From NCBI GenBank assembly GCA_031292515.1, contig JARLGZ010000069.1, forward strand, positions 62,001 through 126,000: a stretch of DNA of 64,000 nt, given 5' to 3'. The notes under the pieces were generated by a model. It searched no databases. It was not told the origin of the DNA and saw only the letters and a program-made list of their open reading frames with translations. This DNA is from Puia sp. (GTDB taxonomy: Bacteria > Bacteroidota > Bacteroidia > Chitinophagales > Chitinophagaceae). The stretch's first letter is position 1, and each line of letters starts with the position of its first letter. Made by a program: the position numbers and the translations under genes. Below, in pieces: positions 18,967-28,967 of this stretch.

Positions 18967-20679
18967 TTACCGGCTCAGCAATTCGAGGATTTGTCTGCGC
19001 TTCATCCTGAAGCCGCGGATATCGGTATCGTATCTGTCAAAATCGTATACTACCTCTCTGCAGATCTCGCCGGCCTCGTCGGGGTGTCTGACGGCCAGCA
19101 TTTTCAGCAGCTCATAGTCCACAATCCCGTCCCGCATCGCTTCGAGCCGGATAGAGCTCAATATCCGGCCCTGTTCGGGGTAGGTAATAAAAGCGTCGCC
19201 ACCGGGCATGATATTGCCGGACTCCGTGATAATGCCGGATGCCTCTTCCGTGGGATGGTCATTCCAGTAATTCCAACCCCAGTGAAGATACCCCGTAGCA
19301 CCATACCGGAAATTGATCCAGTGCAGGATACGTGTCTTTATGAGCGGCAACTCGATGAACCGGTTCGCATATTCCCCCCGGGGAGACAAACAGGTATAGA
19401 ACCAGCATTCATCCCCCGCTTCCTTTCTTTGTTTATAGAATTGATAATCAGTATGGAAGAAATCCAACTGCGGCACCCATACGTCCACCGTATTGTTCAA
19501 TCCATGCGAATGAACCGCATCAATCAGTTTGATGCCCGGGGCGAGCGATTTTATAAAGCCGGCTATGTCCGCGTAACTTTTCTCATTGCCTGGCTCCGGC
19601 TCATCGCATATATGCTGCAGGTAGATCTTGTCCCATCCTTTCTCTTTTAAGTGGCTTACCAGGGCGGGTATAAATTGTCTGTAGAACTGCTGTGCTTCCG
19701 CGTCACCGACCGGAATATTCTTCAAATGCATCGTATCCTGTGACCAGTAAGGTACAAAGACGCCAAATTGGGAGGACCAATCCCCCATCCTGCCGCCGAT
19801 ATGGCCTCCCTCTATCCTGCCCAGGGTCCCCTCGTCGATGAATGTCTGTACGAAGCGGTCGAAAACAGAGAAGTCGAACCGAAAACTATTGCCGGCGGCG
19901 CTGATCTTCGTCATTTCGAGCAGGGGGGCCAGTATGACATTCTGATCATATTCTTTCATTTTCCGCGCTGCCACTTTCAGCAGTTTCCAGTAGCCGTCCG
20001 AAAAAGGCACAGAATCCCTTCCGCCGCTCAATTGAAGGAGGCGGCTCTTGTCAAGCCAAAACCAATTGGTGACCCAAAGGCTGGTCCGGGTGATGGTGAC
20101 CGGGTACACCCGTATCGTAAACCGGCGGTTGATGCTGAAGGCTTTCCCGTCGATGCTTCCCTTGAGTGTCAGCAAACCTGTATAGTCTCCCGGTGGCTGT
20201 TCCGCCGGAATGGCCACGGTGACCCAGACCGGTTGGGTCGTAAAATTATGAAGATCGATAAAATCCGTGTCCAGGATGGGATCGGGATAAAATCCGGAGG
20301 GGGAGCCGAGGCGATCCCGCGGGGGATTGGGCAGTATCCGGCCCACGTGGGTATACCCTACAAAGCCCACGAAACTGTTTCCTTTAAGCAGCCCGGTATT
20401 CCGGGATAGTTGGAGAACACCGGCAGACAGATGCCGGATAGTCCGGGTGCTCCGGAGTGCGAACTGGAAGCTGGCATGTTCGCCTCTCGCCACATCGGCG
20501 ATGGGCTCCGTCTCCTGAAAAAAAGCCGTCTCCTTAAAGACTTTCTCCAGTGGATCGACGGATGCAATACTGACGATATCTTCCAGTTGTCCGTCTGCGA
20601 AAGTCTTTTGCTGAGCTTTTAAAATGGAGGGATTAAAACACGCCAGTAGTGTCATGCACAAAAACAAGGAATATCTCAT
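18967..20679 (-). CDS. DUF4091-type glycoside hydrolase-like secreted protein
   Basis: Starts with a signal peptide (MRYSLFLCMTLLACFNPSILKAQ). The rest has an N-terminal beta-rich domain (about 30-190), then a TIM-barrel-like part with LQHICDEPEPG (candidate acidic residues) and a C-terminal section (LHWINFRYGATGYLHWGWNYWN, then LEAMRDGIVDYELLK) that is the hallmark of DUF4091. Family knowledge: proteins of this type are predicted glycosidases in polysaccharide or glycoprotein loci, with few characterised. It is the last of three genes read leftward after glycosylasparaginase and cutC, so a role in glycan breakdown is inferred. Confidence 0.85.
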   Translation of the reverse strand: MRYSLFLCMTLLACFNPSILKAQQKTFADGQLEDIVSIASVDPLEKVFKETAFFQETEPIADVARGEHASFQFALRSTRTIRHLSAGVLQLSRNTGLLKGNSFVGFVGYTHVGRILPNPPRDRLGSPSGFYPDPILDTDFIDLHNFTTQPVWVTVAIPAEQPPGDYTGLLTLKGSIDGKAFSINRRFTIRVYPVTITRTSLWVTNWFWLDKSRLLQLSGGRDSVPFSDGYWKLLKVAARKMKEYDQNVILAPLLEMTKISAAGNSFRFDFSVFDRFVQTFIDEGTLGRIEGGHIGGRMGDWSSQFGVFVPYWSQDTMHLKNIPVGDAEAQQFYRQFIPALVSHLKEKGWDKIYLQHICDEPEPGNEKSYADIAGFIKSLAPGIKLIDAVHSHGLNNTVDVWVPQLDFFHTDYQFYKQRKEAGDECWFYTCLSPRGEYANRFIELPLIKTRILHWINFRYGATGYLHWGWNYWNDHPTEEASGIITESGNIMPGGDAFITYPEQGRILSSIRLEAMRDGIVDYELLKMLAVRHPDEAGEICREVVYDFDRYDTDIRGFRMKRRQILELLSR

Positions 20680-20708
20680 AAAAGATGATTTCTTTGCTAT
20701 TTCTCCAG

Positions 20709-21440
20709 CTATCCCCCGATCGACTTCAGGCGGTCGAGCATGAGGTCGATATCATGCCGGTCGGCCAGTACGGTCGTCAGCGTTTCTTCCATCGACCCAT
20801 TGACATATCGCATGCTGCTCGCCGCAAGCAGGCGCGCCGAGGTATGGAATTCCACGGCTTCGGTACGCGCGGCCAGTTCGAGTATGCTGGAGGACCGGAC
20901 ACCGGATCCCGGCATGATGACGATGCGTTCGTCGGCCTGGCGAATAAGATCCCTGATGAGGGATGCTCCTTCCATCGCGGTCTGGCGCTGTCCGGAAGTC
21001 AGGATCCGCTCGCACCCGATGCCGATGATATCCTCCAATGCTTCGAACGGGTTGGCCGCGCGATCAAAGGCGCGGTGAAAGGTCACTCCCATCGGGTAAG
21101 CCTTTTCGACAAGCCTTGCCGCTCTCCGCTTATCCACGCTGCCGTCGGGTTCGAGTAATCCTATTACGACCCCGTCGCAACCCGTCTCTTTACAAAGCGC
21201 GATGTCTTTCAGCATGATGGCGAACTCGTCATCGGTATAGAGAAAATCTCCTCCCCGCGGGCGAATGATCGGGTACAGCAGGATATTCAACTTTTCCCGG
21301 GCCGTCCGGATGAGGCCGGCGCTCGGTGTCGTGCCCCCGTCGGCGGGATCGGCGCATAATTCGACACGATAGGCGCCCGCCTCCTGGGCAATCAGCGCCG
21401 ACTGCAGGTTATACGAACAGATCTCGAGCAGGTGGGTCAT
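20709..21440 (-). CDS. cutC: CutC family protein
   Basis: A TIM-barrel protein of 243 residues with the family motifs LEICSYNLQSAL, RVELCADPADGGTTPS, IIRPRGGDFLY, GVVIGLLEPDGSVD, VTFHRAFDRAANP and PGSGVRSSSI. The family was named for copper homeostasis, but a direct copper role is poorly supported. Here it sits 31 bases downstream of glycosylasparaginase and 29 bases upstream of a glycosidase-like gene, all in one direction. That context suggests a role in glycan or amino-sugar metabolism, which is inference. Confidence 0.93.
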   Translation of the reverse strand: MTHLLEICSYNLQSALIAQEAGAYRVELCADPADGGTTPSAGLIRTAREKLNILLYPIIRPRGGDFLYTDDEFAIMLKDIALCKETGCDGVVIGLLEPDGSVDKRRAARLVEKAYPMGVTFHRAFDRAANPFEALEDIIGIGCERILTSGQRQTAMEGASLIRDLIRQADERIVIMPGSGVRSSSILELAARTEAVEFHTSARLLAASSMRYVNGSMEETLTTVLADRHDIDLMLDRLKSIGG

Positions 21441-21471
21441 GTGATGGAATTGAAATGAAATTACTTGCCGG

Positions 21472-22527
21472 TTAATAGAAGCTTCCGGCCTGGACCATCT
21501 TCTCCTGCGTATCGCTCTTCACGGCATAGCTAAATCCTTTCTGGATGGCATATCCGCCTATCTCTCCCCTTTTATTCAGCGCCAGGAAGCCCACCTGTAT
21601 TGCCTTCGCCTTGTCGCCTTTTATTTTGATGATCCTTTCCACGGCTCTCTTGCAGGCCTGTTCCGGCGAATATCCCTGTCGCATCAGTTCCACGACGGTA
21701 TGAGTGCCGCACATACGGATCACATCCTCTCCCTGTCCCGTCGCCGTGGCGGCGCCCACTTCGTTGTCCACGAACAGGCCGGCCCCGATGATCGGCGAGT
21801 CGCCCACGCGGCCCCTCATCTTAAAACCCATGCCGCTAGTGGTACAGCTGCCGCTGAGATTGCCCATCGCGTCCATGGCGACCATTCCTATCGTATCATG
21901 ATTCCACTCCCCGTTGTCAAACCGGCTGGGCGCAAAAGGTCCGGGACCGCTTTTGGGCGTTTCCGTATTCATCTTCGAGTTCTCGATATTGATGACCGGT
22001 TTGTACTCAGACTTCCTGAGCCAATTCTCATAGCTGTTTTTTGCGCCGTCAGAGAGCTTCTGCTCCTCCAGGGGAAAGCCTTCGGAAACGGCGAATTGCT
22101 GGGCACCGATCCCCACCAGCATTACATGAGGTGTCTTCTCCATTACCCTCCTGGCCACCGAGATCGGATGCTTGATGCGTTCGAGAAAGGCGACACTTCC
22201 GCAGTTGGCAAACTCGTCCATGATACAGGCGTCCAGGGTCACGAAGCCGTCCCTGTCGGGATTGGCGCCCAGGCCCACGCAACAGTTCTGGGAGGCTTCC
22301 GTCACCATTACGCCGGCCTCTACGGCATCGAGGGCCCGGCCGTTGCGTCCGAGTATTTCCCAGGCTCCTTTATTGGCGGCGATTCCCGCGTCCCAGGTAG
22401 AAATTACGATGGGGCTGCCGGTGACCAGGTGGCCGGCGCCAGGATCATTTGCCCAGGCTTTCCTGCCTAAGGCAAGGCCCAGTGAACTGAATACAGATGA
22501 TTGCAGAAATTTGCGACGATTGAACAT
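21472..22527 (-). CDS. Glycosylasparaginase (N4-(beta-N-acetylglucosaminyl)-L-asparaginase)
   Basis: An Ntn hydrolase that cuts the GlcNAc-Asn bond left after glycoprotein breakdown. The precursor cleaves itself before a threonine, here Thr212 in WNHDTIGMVAMD, which becomes the nucleophile. Other active-site motifs are GRVGDSPIIGAGLFVDN and ATGQGEDVIR. The N-terminus NRRKFLQSSVFSSLGLAL looks like a Tat-type signal, so it is likely exported folded to the periplasm. It heads a three-gene unit with cutC and a DUF4091 glycosidase. L-asparaginase/isoaspartyl peptidases are related, but motif spacing favours the glycosyl enzyme. Confidence 0.92.
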   Translation of the reverse strand: MFNRRKFLQSSVFSSLGLALGRKAWANDPGAGHLVTGSPIVISTWDAGIAANKGAWEILGRNGRALDAVEAGVMVTEASQNCCVGLGANPDRDGFVTLDACIMDEFANCGSVAFLERIKHPISVARRVMEKTPHVMLVGIGAQQFAVSEGFPLEEQKLSDGAKNSYENWLRKSEYKPVINIENSKMNTETPKSGPGPFAPSRFDNGEWNHDTIGMVAMDAMGNLSGSCTTSGMGFKMRGRVGDSPIIGAGLFVDNEVGAATATGQGEDVIRMCGTHTVVELMRQGYSPEQACKRAVERIIKIKGDKAKAIQVGFLALNKRGEIGGYAIQKGFSYAVKSDTQEKMVQAGSFY

Positions 22528-22606
22528 ACTTTACATTTATATATATTGCGACGAAATTAAGGATTTCAGGCATTCATCAGGCACCCGCCTGTACAAAACC
22601 ATCAAC

Positions 22607-24508
22607 ATGCTAAAAAAGATCTTCTTTTTATTCGCGCTCTCCGCCACCTGTCACAGCGGATACAGTCAAAGCTACAGCCAGGATAGCGCCTGGATACGCG
22701 ATAATTACTATAAGATCGAACGTACGATCACCATGCGTGACGGGGCGCGGTTATTCACTTCCATCTATCTTCCCAAAGATACCACCACACAGCATCCCAT
22801 CCTGCTTACGAGGACGCCCTATTCCTGTGCTCCCTACGGTGAAGGCAAATGGAGGAACTTCTACGACCGCTACTACCGGTACTATCTGCGTGAGGGCTAT
22901 ATCATGGTCACCCAGGACGTTCGGGGCCGGTGGATGAGCGAAGGACAGTTCGCCGATGTCCGCCCGTTTATAAAAGAAAAAAAAGCCGGCGACATCGATG
23001 AGGCGAGCGATACTTACGATGCCATCGACTGGCTTGTAAAAAATCTGCCTTTCAACAATGGCCGTGTCGGTGTATTCGGCATTTCATATCCCGGCTTCTA
23101 TTCGACGATGGCGGCAGCTTGCGGCCATCCCGCCCTCAAAGCGGTGAGCCCCCAGGCCCCGGTCACGGACTGGTTTCAGGGTGACGACTTCCATCATAAC
23201 GGGGCTTTTTTTGCGATGGACGGCTGGAGCTTTTATTCTTCCTTCGGCAAGCCCCGGCCACAACCCACGATGACGGGCCCTTCCGGGTTCGATTTCCATT
23301 CTGATGACAACTATCAATACTATCTCTCTACCGGCGCGTTGAAAAATATCATGAAACTGACGGGCGACAGCATCACCTTCTGGAAGGACCTCTATGCCCA
23401 CCCCAATCGCGACGAATGGTGGAAGACGCGGGATGCCAGGACCGCGTTATTTAATATCCGGCCGGCCATCCTCGTGGTAGGCGGCCTGTTTGACGCAGAA
23501 GACTGTTTCGGGGCCTGGAATGTCTACAAGGCGATCAAAAAACAGAGCCCGGAAACGAGCGCAAGACTGGTCATGGGACCCTGGTTCCACGGACAATGGG
23601 CCGGCAGCGACGGCACTCATCTGGGCAATATCGAGTTCGGTTCCAATACCTCATTCTGGTACCAGAACTCGATCGAAATCCCCTTCTTCAACTATTATCT
23701 CAAGGGCAAGGGAGAGGCGCCTCCCACCCAGGGCGCCAATATCTTCTTCAGCGGGGAGAACAAGTGGAGGAGTTTCCCGGTCTGGCCGGCTGCAGAGGCT
23801 GTGCAGCAAACCCTTTATTTTCAGCCTGAAGGCGGCCTGTCCTGGGAGAAGCCGGTCAGGGCGGGAAGCGGCGGAGATGCCTATAGCGAATATACCAGCG
23901 ACCCGGCACACCCCGTGCCTTATACCGAAGACGTCCATTTCGGGAGGACGCGGGAATATATGACCGACGACCAGCGTTTTGCCGCCCGGCGGCCGGACGT
24001 CCTGGTTTTCCAAACCGGCCCGTTAACAGACGACCTTACGATAGGCGGCCCAGTGACAGCAGACCTCAAAGTCAGTATCAGCACCACCGACGCGGACTTT
24101 GTCGTGAAGCTGATCGATGTATTCCCCGATGATTTTCGCTATGATCCGGCCCAAATCGCCGGACCCCGAACCACCACCCATCCCTACCCGATGGGCGGCT
24201 ACCAGATGCTGGTCCGCGGCGATATCATGCGGGGACGCTTCCGCAACAGCTTTGAGGCGCCTGCCCCTTTTAAACCCGGGAAAGTGGAGACCGTACGCTA
24301 TACGCTGCCCGATGTGGCTCATACCTTCAAAAAGGGCCACCGCCTGATGATTCAGGTACAGAGTAGCTGGTTTCCTCTCGCCGACCGGAACCCCCAGCAA
24401 TTCGTCAATATATATACCTGTGACGACAAGGATTTCCGCAAATCGGTGATCCGCGTCTATCACGACGAAGGGCATGCTTCCGGGATCATACTGCCCGTGT
24501 TAAAATAG
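22607..24508 (+). CDS. CocE/NonD-family alpha/beta hydrolase (S15-like)
   Basis: The start is the ATG at 22607, opening a signal peptide (MLKKIFFLFALSATCHSGYSQ). The hydrolase domain has RDGARLFTSIYLPKD, the oxyanion-region TRTPYSC, and the nucleophile elbow GISYPGFY with Ser160. The likely acid is Asp296 in GGLFDAED and the base His328 in GPWFHGQW. The C-terminal jelly roll (about 400-633, ending DRNPQQFVNIYTCDDKDF) is typical of X-Pro dipeptidyl-peptidases and CocE esterases. The substrate may be a peptide or an ester. It is divergent from glycosylasparaginase and followed by a paralogue, so peptide trimming of glycopeptides is one possible role. Confidence 0.9.
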   Translation: MLKKIFFLFALSATCHSGYSQSYSQDSAWIRDNYYKIERTITMRDGARLFTSIYLPKDTTTQHPILLTRTPYSCAPYGEGKWRNFYDRYYRYYLREGYIMVTQDVRGRWMSEGQFADVRPFIKEKKAGDIDEASDTYDAIDWLVKNLPFNNGRVGVFGISYPGFYSTMAAACGHPALKAVSPQAPVTDWFQGDDFHHNGAFFAMDGWSFYSSFGKPRPQPTMTGPSGFDFHSDDNYQYYLSTGALKNIMKLTGDSITFWKDLYAHPNRDEWWKTRDARTALFNIRPAILVVGGLFDAEDCFGAWNVYKAIKKQSPETSARLVMGPWFHGQWAGSDGTHLGNIEFGSNTSFWYQNSIEIPFFNYYLKGKGEAPPTQGANIFFSGENKWRSFPVWPAAEAVQQTLYFQPEGGLSWEKPVRAGSGGDAYSEYTSDPAHPVPYTEDVHFGRTREYMTDDQRFAARRPDVLVFQTGPLTDDLTIGGPVTADLKVSISTTDADFVVKLIDVFPDDFRYDPAQIAGPRTTTHPYPMGGYQMLVRGDIMRGRFRNSFEAPAPFKPGKVETVRYTLPDVAHTFKKGHRLMIQVQSSWFPLADRNPQQFVNIYTCDDKDFRKSVIRVYHDEGHASGIILPVLK

Positions 24509-24592
24509 GCAGGCGTTTGGACCTCGCGATCAAAGGGACCTCGCGACAAAAACAATCTCACGATAAAAACAACCCATCCCAAAACGAACACC

Positions 24593-26533
24593 ATGAACAG
24601 CCTGCCGTGTATTTTCGGAGTATTCTGTCATATGAGCCGCTGCAGCCGCGCACTTCTTGTCGCGACAGGTCTGTATCTGCTGCTGCCCCTGACCGGCTTC
24701 GGCCAGCCATTGGAAACCGGGGAGCGGTATATCCGTGACAACTTCATAAAAAAAGAGGCTGCTATCCCCATGAGAGACGGGGTGAGACTGTATACCGTCC
24801 TCTACATACCAAAGGATACGACCGGGTCCTACCCTTTCCTGATGGAAAGGACGCCTTACTCCTCCGGCCCTTATGGCAAAGACGACTGGGAGACCTCTCT
24901 GGGCCCCAACCGGATACTCGGTAAGGAGAAATATATCTTCGTACAGCAGGATGTCCGCGGCCGCTATATGAGCGAAGGCCAATTTGAAGAGATGACCCCG
25001 CACCGGGAAGACAAAAAGACCCCGCAGGATACCGACGAGAGTACCGACACTTATGATACGGTGGACTGGCTGCTGAAAAATATAAAGCACAACAATGGCC
25101 GGGTGGGCTTGTATGGCGTATCTTATCCGGGCTTTTACGCTTCCGCTTCCCTTCCCGACGCCCATCCGGCCATCAAAGCCGTTTCTCCGCAGGCCCCGGT
25201 GACCGACGAATTCATCGGCGATGACGCCAACCATAATGGCGCCTTTTTCCTGCTCGATAATTTTGGCTTCAACAATCGTTTCGACATTAAAAGAGACGGC
25301 CCTGTCAGGGAGTATGAAAAGCCTATTTTCCACGTGGAGATCCGTGATGCCTATCGTTTCTTTCTCGATCTGGGTCCCCTGAAGAATACGAATGGCAGCC
25401 TTTATTTCAATCATCAAAGCAAGATCTGGGATGAATACCTCCGGCATTCGACTTACGACGATTACTGGAAAGCCCGGAACATCCGTCCTCATCTCAAAAA
25501 TATCAGACCGGCCATTTTGGTCGTGGGGGGCTGGTTCGATGCCGAAGACCAGTTTGGGGCTTTGCGAACCTATGAAGCCATCGAAAAACAATCCCCCCAT
25601 AACGACTGCAGGCTGATCATGGGTCCCTGGACGCACGGAGCCTGGGAAAGACCCTCCTGGACGAAGTTCGGCACCCTTTCTTTCGGACAAGATCTGAATG
25701 CCTGGTTCCAGGAGACAGAAGCCGCCTTCTTCGACTTCTACCTGAAGGACCAGGGGACCTTCGGCCTGTCGGAAGCCACCGTCTTCGAAACCGGCACCAA
25801 CCAATGGAAACACTATGATACCTGGCCGCCCGCGGGAGCCCGCCCTGTCCGATTCTATACCCTGGGAGACAAGGTTTTGTCGATGACAGCCCCGTCAGGC
25901 AGGTCTTCAAAGGTCCTGGCATCGGCCTATGACGAATACATGAGCGATCCAAGCCTGCCTGTGCCCTATGTCGAAGGGGTTCATGGCGGACGGGACAATG
26001 AATATATGGTTGCCGACCAGCGATTTGCTTCCGGGAGGCACGATGTGCTAAGCTACCAGACGGAAACCCTGGAAGCTCCTGTGACAGTAACCGGTCGGCT
26101 CCGGGCCGACTTTTTCATCTCCTGCTCCGGAACGGATGCGGACCTGGTCGTCAAGTTGATCGACGTCTGCCCCGGTAATGAGACGGATCCGGGCCATACC
26201 GACAACGACGAGGGGACGCCCGGCATGCAGAGAATGGTCCGCGCCGAGGTCTTTCGTTGTAAATTCCGCAACAGCTTCGAACGCCCCGTCCCGCTGGTAA
26301 GCGGCCAGCCCACCGAAATAGCCTTCGATCTGAACGAGGTGGCCCACACTTTCAAAAAAGGCCACCGGATCATGGTACAGGTCCAGAGCAGCTGGTTTCC
26401 GCTGGTCGACCGGAATCCCCAGCAATTTGTGGACATCCCCACCTGCTCAAAAGAGGATTTTCAACGGGTGACAATCAGGGTTTATCATGATGCGGCGCAT
26501 CCGTCGAATATCGAATTGCCTGTGATTAAGTGA
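24593..26533 (+). CDS. CocE/NonD-family alpha/beta hydrolase, tandem paralogue
   Basis: A second S15-like enzyme, clearly a duplicate of the preceding gene: the two share RDGVRLYT/RDGARLF, the GxSYPGFY nucleophile elbow (Ser177 here), FDAED, GPW(T/F)HG and the C-terminal HTFKKGHR and QVQSSWFPL blocks. The N-terminus is longer, with a hydrophobic segment (LLVATGLYLLLPLTGFG) that should act as a signal peptide after an internal Met. The spacing is 84 bases, with small ctcgcga repeats between the genes. Divergence between the copies suggests different substrates. Function otherwise as for the first copy. Confidence 0.9.
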   Translation: MNSLPCIFGVFCHMSRCSRALLVATGLYLLLPLTGFGQPLETGERYIRDNFIKKEAAIPMRDGVRLYTVLYIPKDTTGSYPFLMERTPYSSGPYGKDDWETSLGPNRILGKEKYIFVQQDVRGRYMSEGQFEEMTPHREDKKTPQDTDESTDTYDTVDWLLKNIKHNNGRVGLYGVSYPGFYASASLPDAHPAIKAVSPQAPVTDEFIGDDANHNGAFFLLDNFGFNNRFDIKRDGPVREYEKPIFHVEIRDAYRFFLDLGPLKNTNGSLYFNHQSKIWDEYLRHSTYDDYWKARNIRPHLKNIRPAILVVGGWFDAEDQFGALRTYEAIEKQSPHNDCRLIMGPWTHGAWERPSWTKFGTLSFGQDLNAWFQETEAAFFDFYLKDQGTFGLSEATVFETGTNQWKHYDTWPPAGARPVRFYTLGDKVLSMTAPSGRSSKVLASAYDEYMSDPSLPVPYVEGVHGGRDNEYMVADQRFASGRHDVLSYQTETLEAPVTVTGRLRADFFISCSGTDADLVVKLIDVCPGNETDPGHTDNDEGTPGMQRMVRAEVFRCKFRNSFERPVPLVSGQPTEIAFDLNEVAHTFKKGHRIMVQVQSSWFPLVDRNPQQFVDIPTCSKEDFQRVTIRVYHDAAHPSNIELPVIK

Positions 26534-26649
26534 GTAACCAGTAGTGAACAGTCAGCGGTAAGTAGTGACTAATTTTTTTTGGTCCGCTCCACGGCATTAC
26601 TTACATTTAGTTACCGCAGTCTTTTTATTCTCTCACTCAAATCAAGCTT

Positions 26650-27036
26650 ATGGAATCAACAGTCTCCATCGAACAGTTCCGGGAGGAGTTGCAGTCATGG
26701 AAGCATGAGCTCTCCTCGATTAAAGAAGAGATCCGCCATTTCGAACACCAGCTCGAAAAAATGGCTTCGAAGAAACTACCAAAAGAACTACTAGGGCTGG
26801 TAGAGCATTTCCAAAACAGCTTCATCTGCCAGAAAGAGGTGATCGACAAACTCCGCCACGACCTCCCCGATTCCGGTGGAAAAGTGGAAAGTATCTTTAT
26901 CAGTTCCCATCCTGTTTACCGGGGAGGCGAGGAGATGGACCGGCACGGCGCCCTGGACGAAAGGATGAGGACATTCCGTAAGATCTATACTGAGATCAGA
27001 CAGGATTTCAAACATTTCCGGTCGGACTGGATGTAA
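26650..27036 (+). CDS. Coiled-coil hypothetical protein (128 aa)
   Basis: A charged helical protein with heptad-like spacing (SWKHELSSIKEEIRHFEHQL at about residues 17-36), no signal peptide and no membrane helix. No family is recognised. It is read with the hydrolase genes upstream and the GH20 gene downstream, but with gaps of 116 and 252 bases, so co-transcription is uncertain. The start is the ATG at 26650. Confidence 0.62.
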   Translation: MESTVSIEQFREELQSWKHELSSIKEEIRHFEHQLEKMASKKLPKELLGLVEHFQNSFICQKEVIDKLRHDLPDSGGKVESIFISSHPVYRGGEEMDRHGALDERMRTFRKIYTEIRQDFKHFRSDWM

Positions 27037-27288
27037 CGACGAGCGCACGTCAACGACCCGCCCCAACCCGGCGGCCCCGGGTCACAGACCCCGCCCGGAT
27101 ACCGCCCCCTGGTCCTTTAAAAGAAGACTTTGCCCGGACCGGCAAAGAGCTGAAGGAGTCTGCCCCTGAATAGCTCCGCTCATCCCACTAAATGAGACCC
27201 GTAAATCAAAAAACTCATATCTTACCGCCCAACTTTATCCTGTCCGGCTATTGCTTTTCACTTACATACTAAAATAAACCACCATTTA

Positions 27289-28860
27289 ATGAGAAAGGTC
27301 ATTCTGCTCTTCTTTGTATGCATGTACTACCGGTCACAGGCCCAGGAGACGGCCATCATTCCCAAGCCCGTAAAGACAGAGTGGCTAAAGGGAAGTTTCA
27401 CCATCGACCACAACACGGTCCTTGTCCTGGGGGAAGGGACCGAACCCGCGTCCGGCGATTTCTTCAATGACTACCTGGAAAAAATCTATGGTTTCCGGCT
27501 GGCAACGGGGAAAAAACCGGGCTCCAATTATGTCCTGCTCACCACCAGGCCAACCGTATCGAAGCCCCAGGAAGGACGTTACGAGTTGAAGGTATCGGCC
27601 AAAAGCGTATCAATCAACGGAGAAAATCCGCAAGGCACTTTCTACGCCGTGCAGACGCTGATCCAGCTACTCCCGTCCACCCCTTCCGACAATCTGAAAA
27701 TCCCGGCCGTCGCGATCGAGGACTATCCCCGTTTCGAATACAGGGGCCTGATGCTGGATGTAGGGCGCCATTTCTTCCCCGTCGATTTCGTAAAAAGATA
27801 TATCGATTATATCGCCCTCCACAAGATGAATTATTTCCACTGGCATCTGACGGAAGACCAGGGCTGGCGTATCGAGATCAAAAAATATCCCCTGCTCACG
27901 GAAGTCGGCAGTTGCCGTAACGGCACCATCATCGGTCACCATCCCGGCACCGGAAATGACAATATCCGTTACTGCGGTTTCTATACCCAGGACGAGATCA
28001 GGGACGTGGTAAAATATGCAGCCGACCGTTATGTCACCATCATCCCCGAAATCGAAATGCCGGGGCATTCCTCCGCCGCGCTGACGGCCTATCCCTGGCT
28101 GGGATGCACAGGCGGCCCCTACCAGGTCCAACAGACCTGGGGTGTCTTCAAGGACGTATACTGCGCCGGCAATGACAGTACTTTTGCCTTTTTGCAGGAT
28201 GTGATCGACGAAGTCGTCGCTTTGTTCCCTGCAAAATATATCCATGTCGGTGGCGACGAATGCCCCAAAGACAGCTGGAAAACCTGCCCGAAATGTCAGA
28301 AAAGGATAAAGGACCTCGGCTTAAAGGACGAACATGAGCTGCAGAGTTATTTCATACAGCGTATGGAAAAATATATCAACTCGAAAGGCAAACAGATCAT
28401 CGGCTGGGATGAGATCCTCGAGGGAGGGTTGGCGCCCAATGCCACCGTCATGAGCTGGCGTGGAGAAGAAGGCGGGATCGATGCCGCCAAACAGGGGCAC
28501 AATGTAGTCATGACGCCCGGGGCTTATGTCTATTTCGACCATGCACAGGTCAAGAACGGGGATACGCTGACGATCGGCGGCTTTCTGCCCCTCGACAAGG
28601 TCTATAACTACGAACCTGTGCCTGCGGTCCTCAACGCCGACCAGGCCACGCATGTCTGGGGCGCACAGGCAAACGTCTGGACCGAGTATATGTCCAATAT
28701 CCCCAAAGTGGAATATATGATCTTCCCCCGTTTAAGCGCGCTCAGCGAAGTCCTCTGGAGCCAGAAAAACGACCGCAACTGGACCGACTTCCAGAAGCGG
28801 ATGGAGACGCAGTACAAGCGGTATGACCTGTGGAAGGTGAACTATTATAAGCCGATGTAA
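27289..28860 (+). CDS. Beta-N-acetylhexosaminidase, GH20
   Basis: Removes terminal GlcNAc or GalNAc from glycans, using the substrate acetamido group as nucleophile. The signal peptide is MRKVILLFFVCMYYRSQAQ. A GH20b-like domain covers about 20-145 and the catalytic barrel about 150-500. The catalytic pair is Asp323-Glu324 in HVGGDECPKD; the upstream motifs YRGLMLDVGRHF, HWHLTEDQGWRIEI and IPEIEMPGHS are all intact. At 523 residues it is a two-domain member without carbohydrate-binding extensions. It is followed after 107 bases by the fucosidase gene, consistent with stepwise glycan breakdown. Confidence 0.95.
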   Translation: MRKVILLFFVCMYYRSQAQETAIIPKPVKTEWLKGSFTIDHNTVLVLGEGTEPASGDFFNDYLEKIYGFRLATGKKPGSNYVLLTTRPTVSKPQEGRYELKVSAKSVSINGENPQGTFYAVQTLIQLLPSTPSDNLKIPAVAIEDYPRFEYRGLMLDVGRHFFPVDFVKRYIDYIALHKMNYFHWHLTEDQGWRIEIKKYPLLTEVGSCRNGTIIGHHPGTGNDNIRYCGFYTQDEIRDVVKYAADRYVTIIPEIEMPGHSSAALTAYPWLGCTGGPYQVQQTWGVFKDVYCAGNDSTFAFLQDVIDEVVALFPAKYIHVGGDECPKDSWKTCPKCQKRIKDLGLKDEHELQSYFIQRMEKYINSKGKQIIGWDEILEGGLAPNATVMSWRGEEGGIDAAKQGHNVVMTPGAYVYFDHAQVKNGDTLTIGGFLPLDKVYNYEPVPAVLNADQATHVWGAQANVWTEYMSNIPKVEYMIFPRLSALSEVLWSQKNDRNWTDFQKRMETQYKRYDLWKVNYYKPM

Positions 28861-28967
28861 GCGCATAGGACGCCGGCGAACACGACAAAAACCCGCTGAA
28901 AGAACAAACCGGCGACGACCTGAACAACCATCGAAATGGAATTACAACAAAAAAAGAAAAGACAAAA

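Noticed and set aside
22172-22606. N-terminal extension of the first CocE protein
   Set aside because: The extension overlaps the glycosylasparaginase gene antisense and lies before a clear signal peptide at 22607.
24530-25813. Long minus-strand frame opposite the second CocE gene (427 codons)
   Set aside because: The plus-strand product has an intact catalytic triad and domain order; the antisense frame is a by-product of GC-rich third positions.
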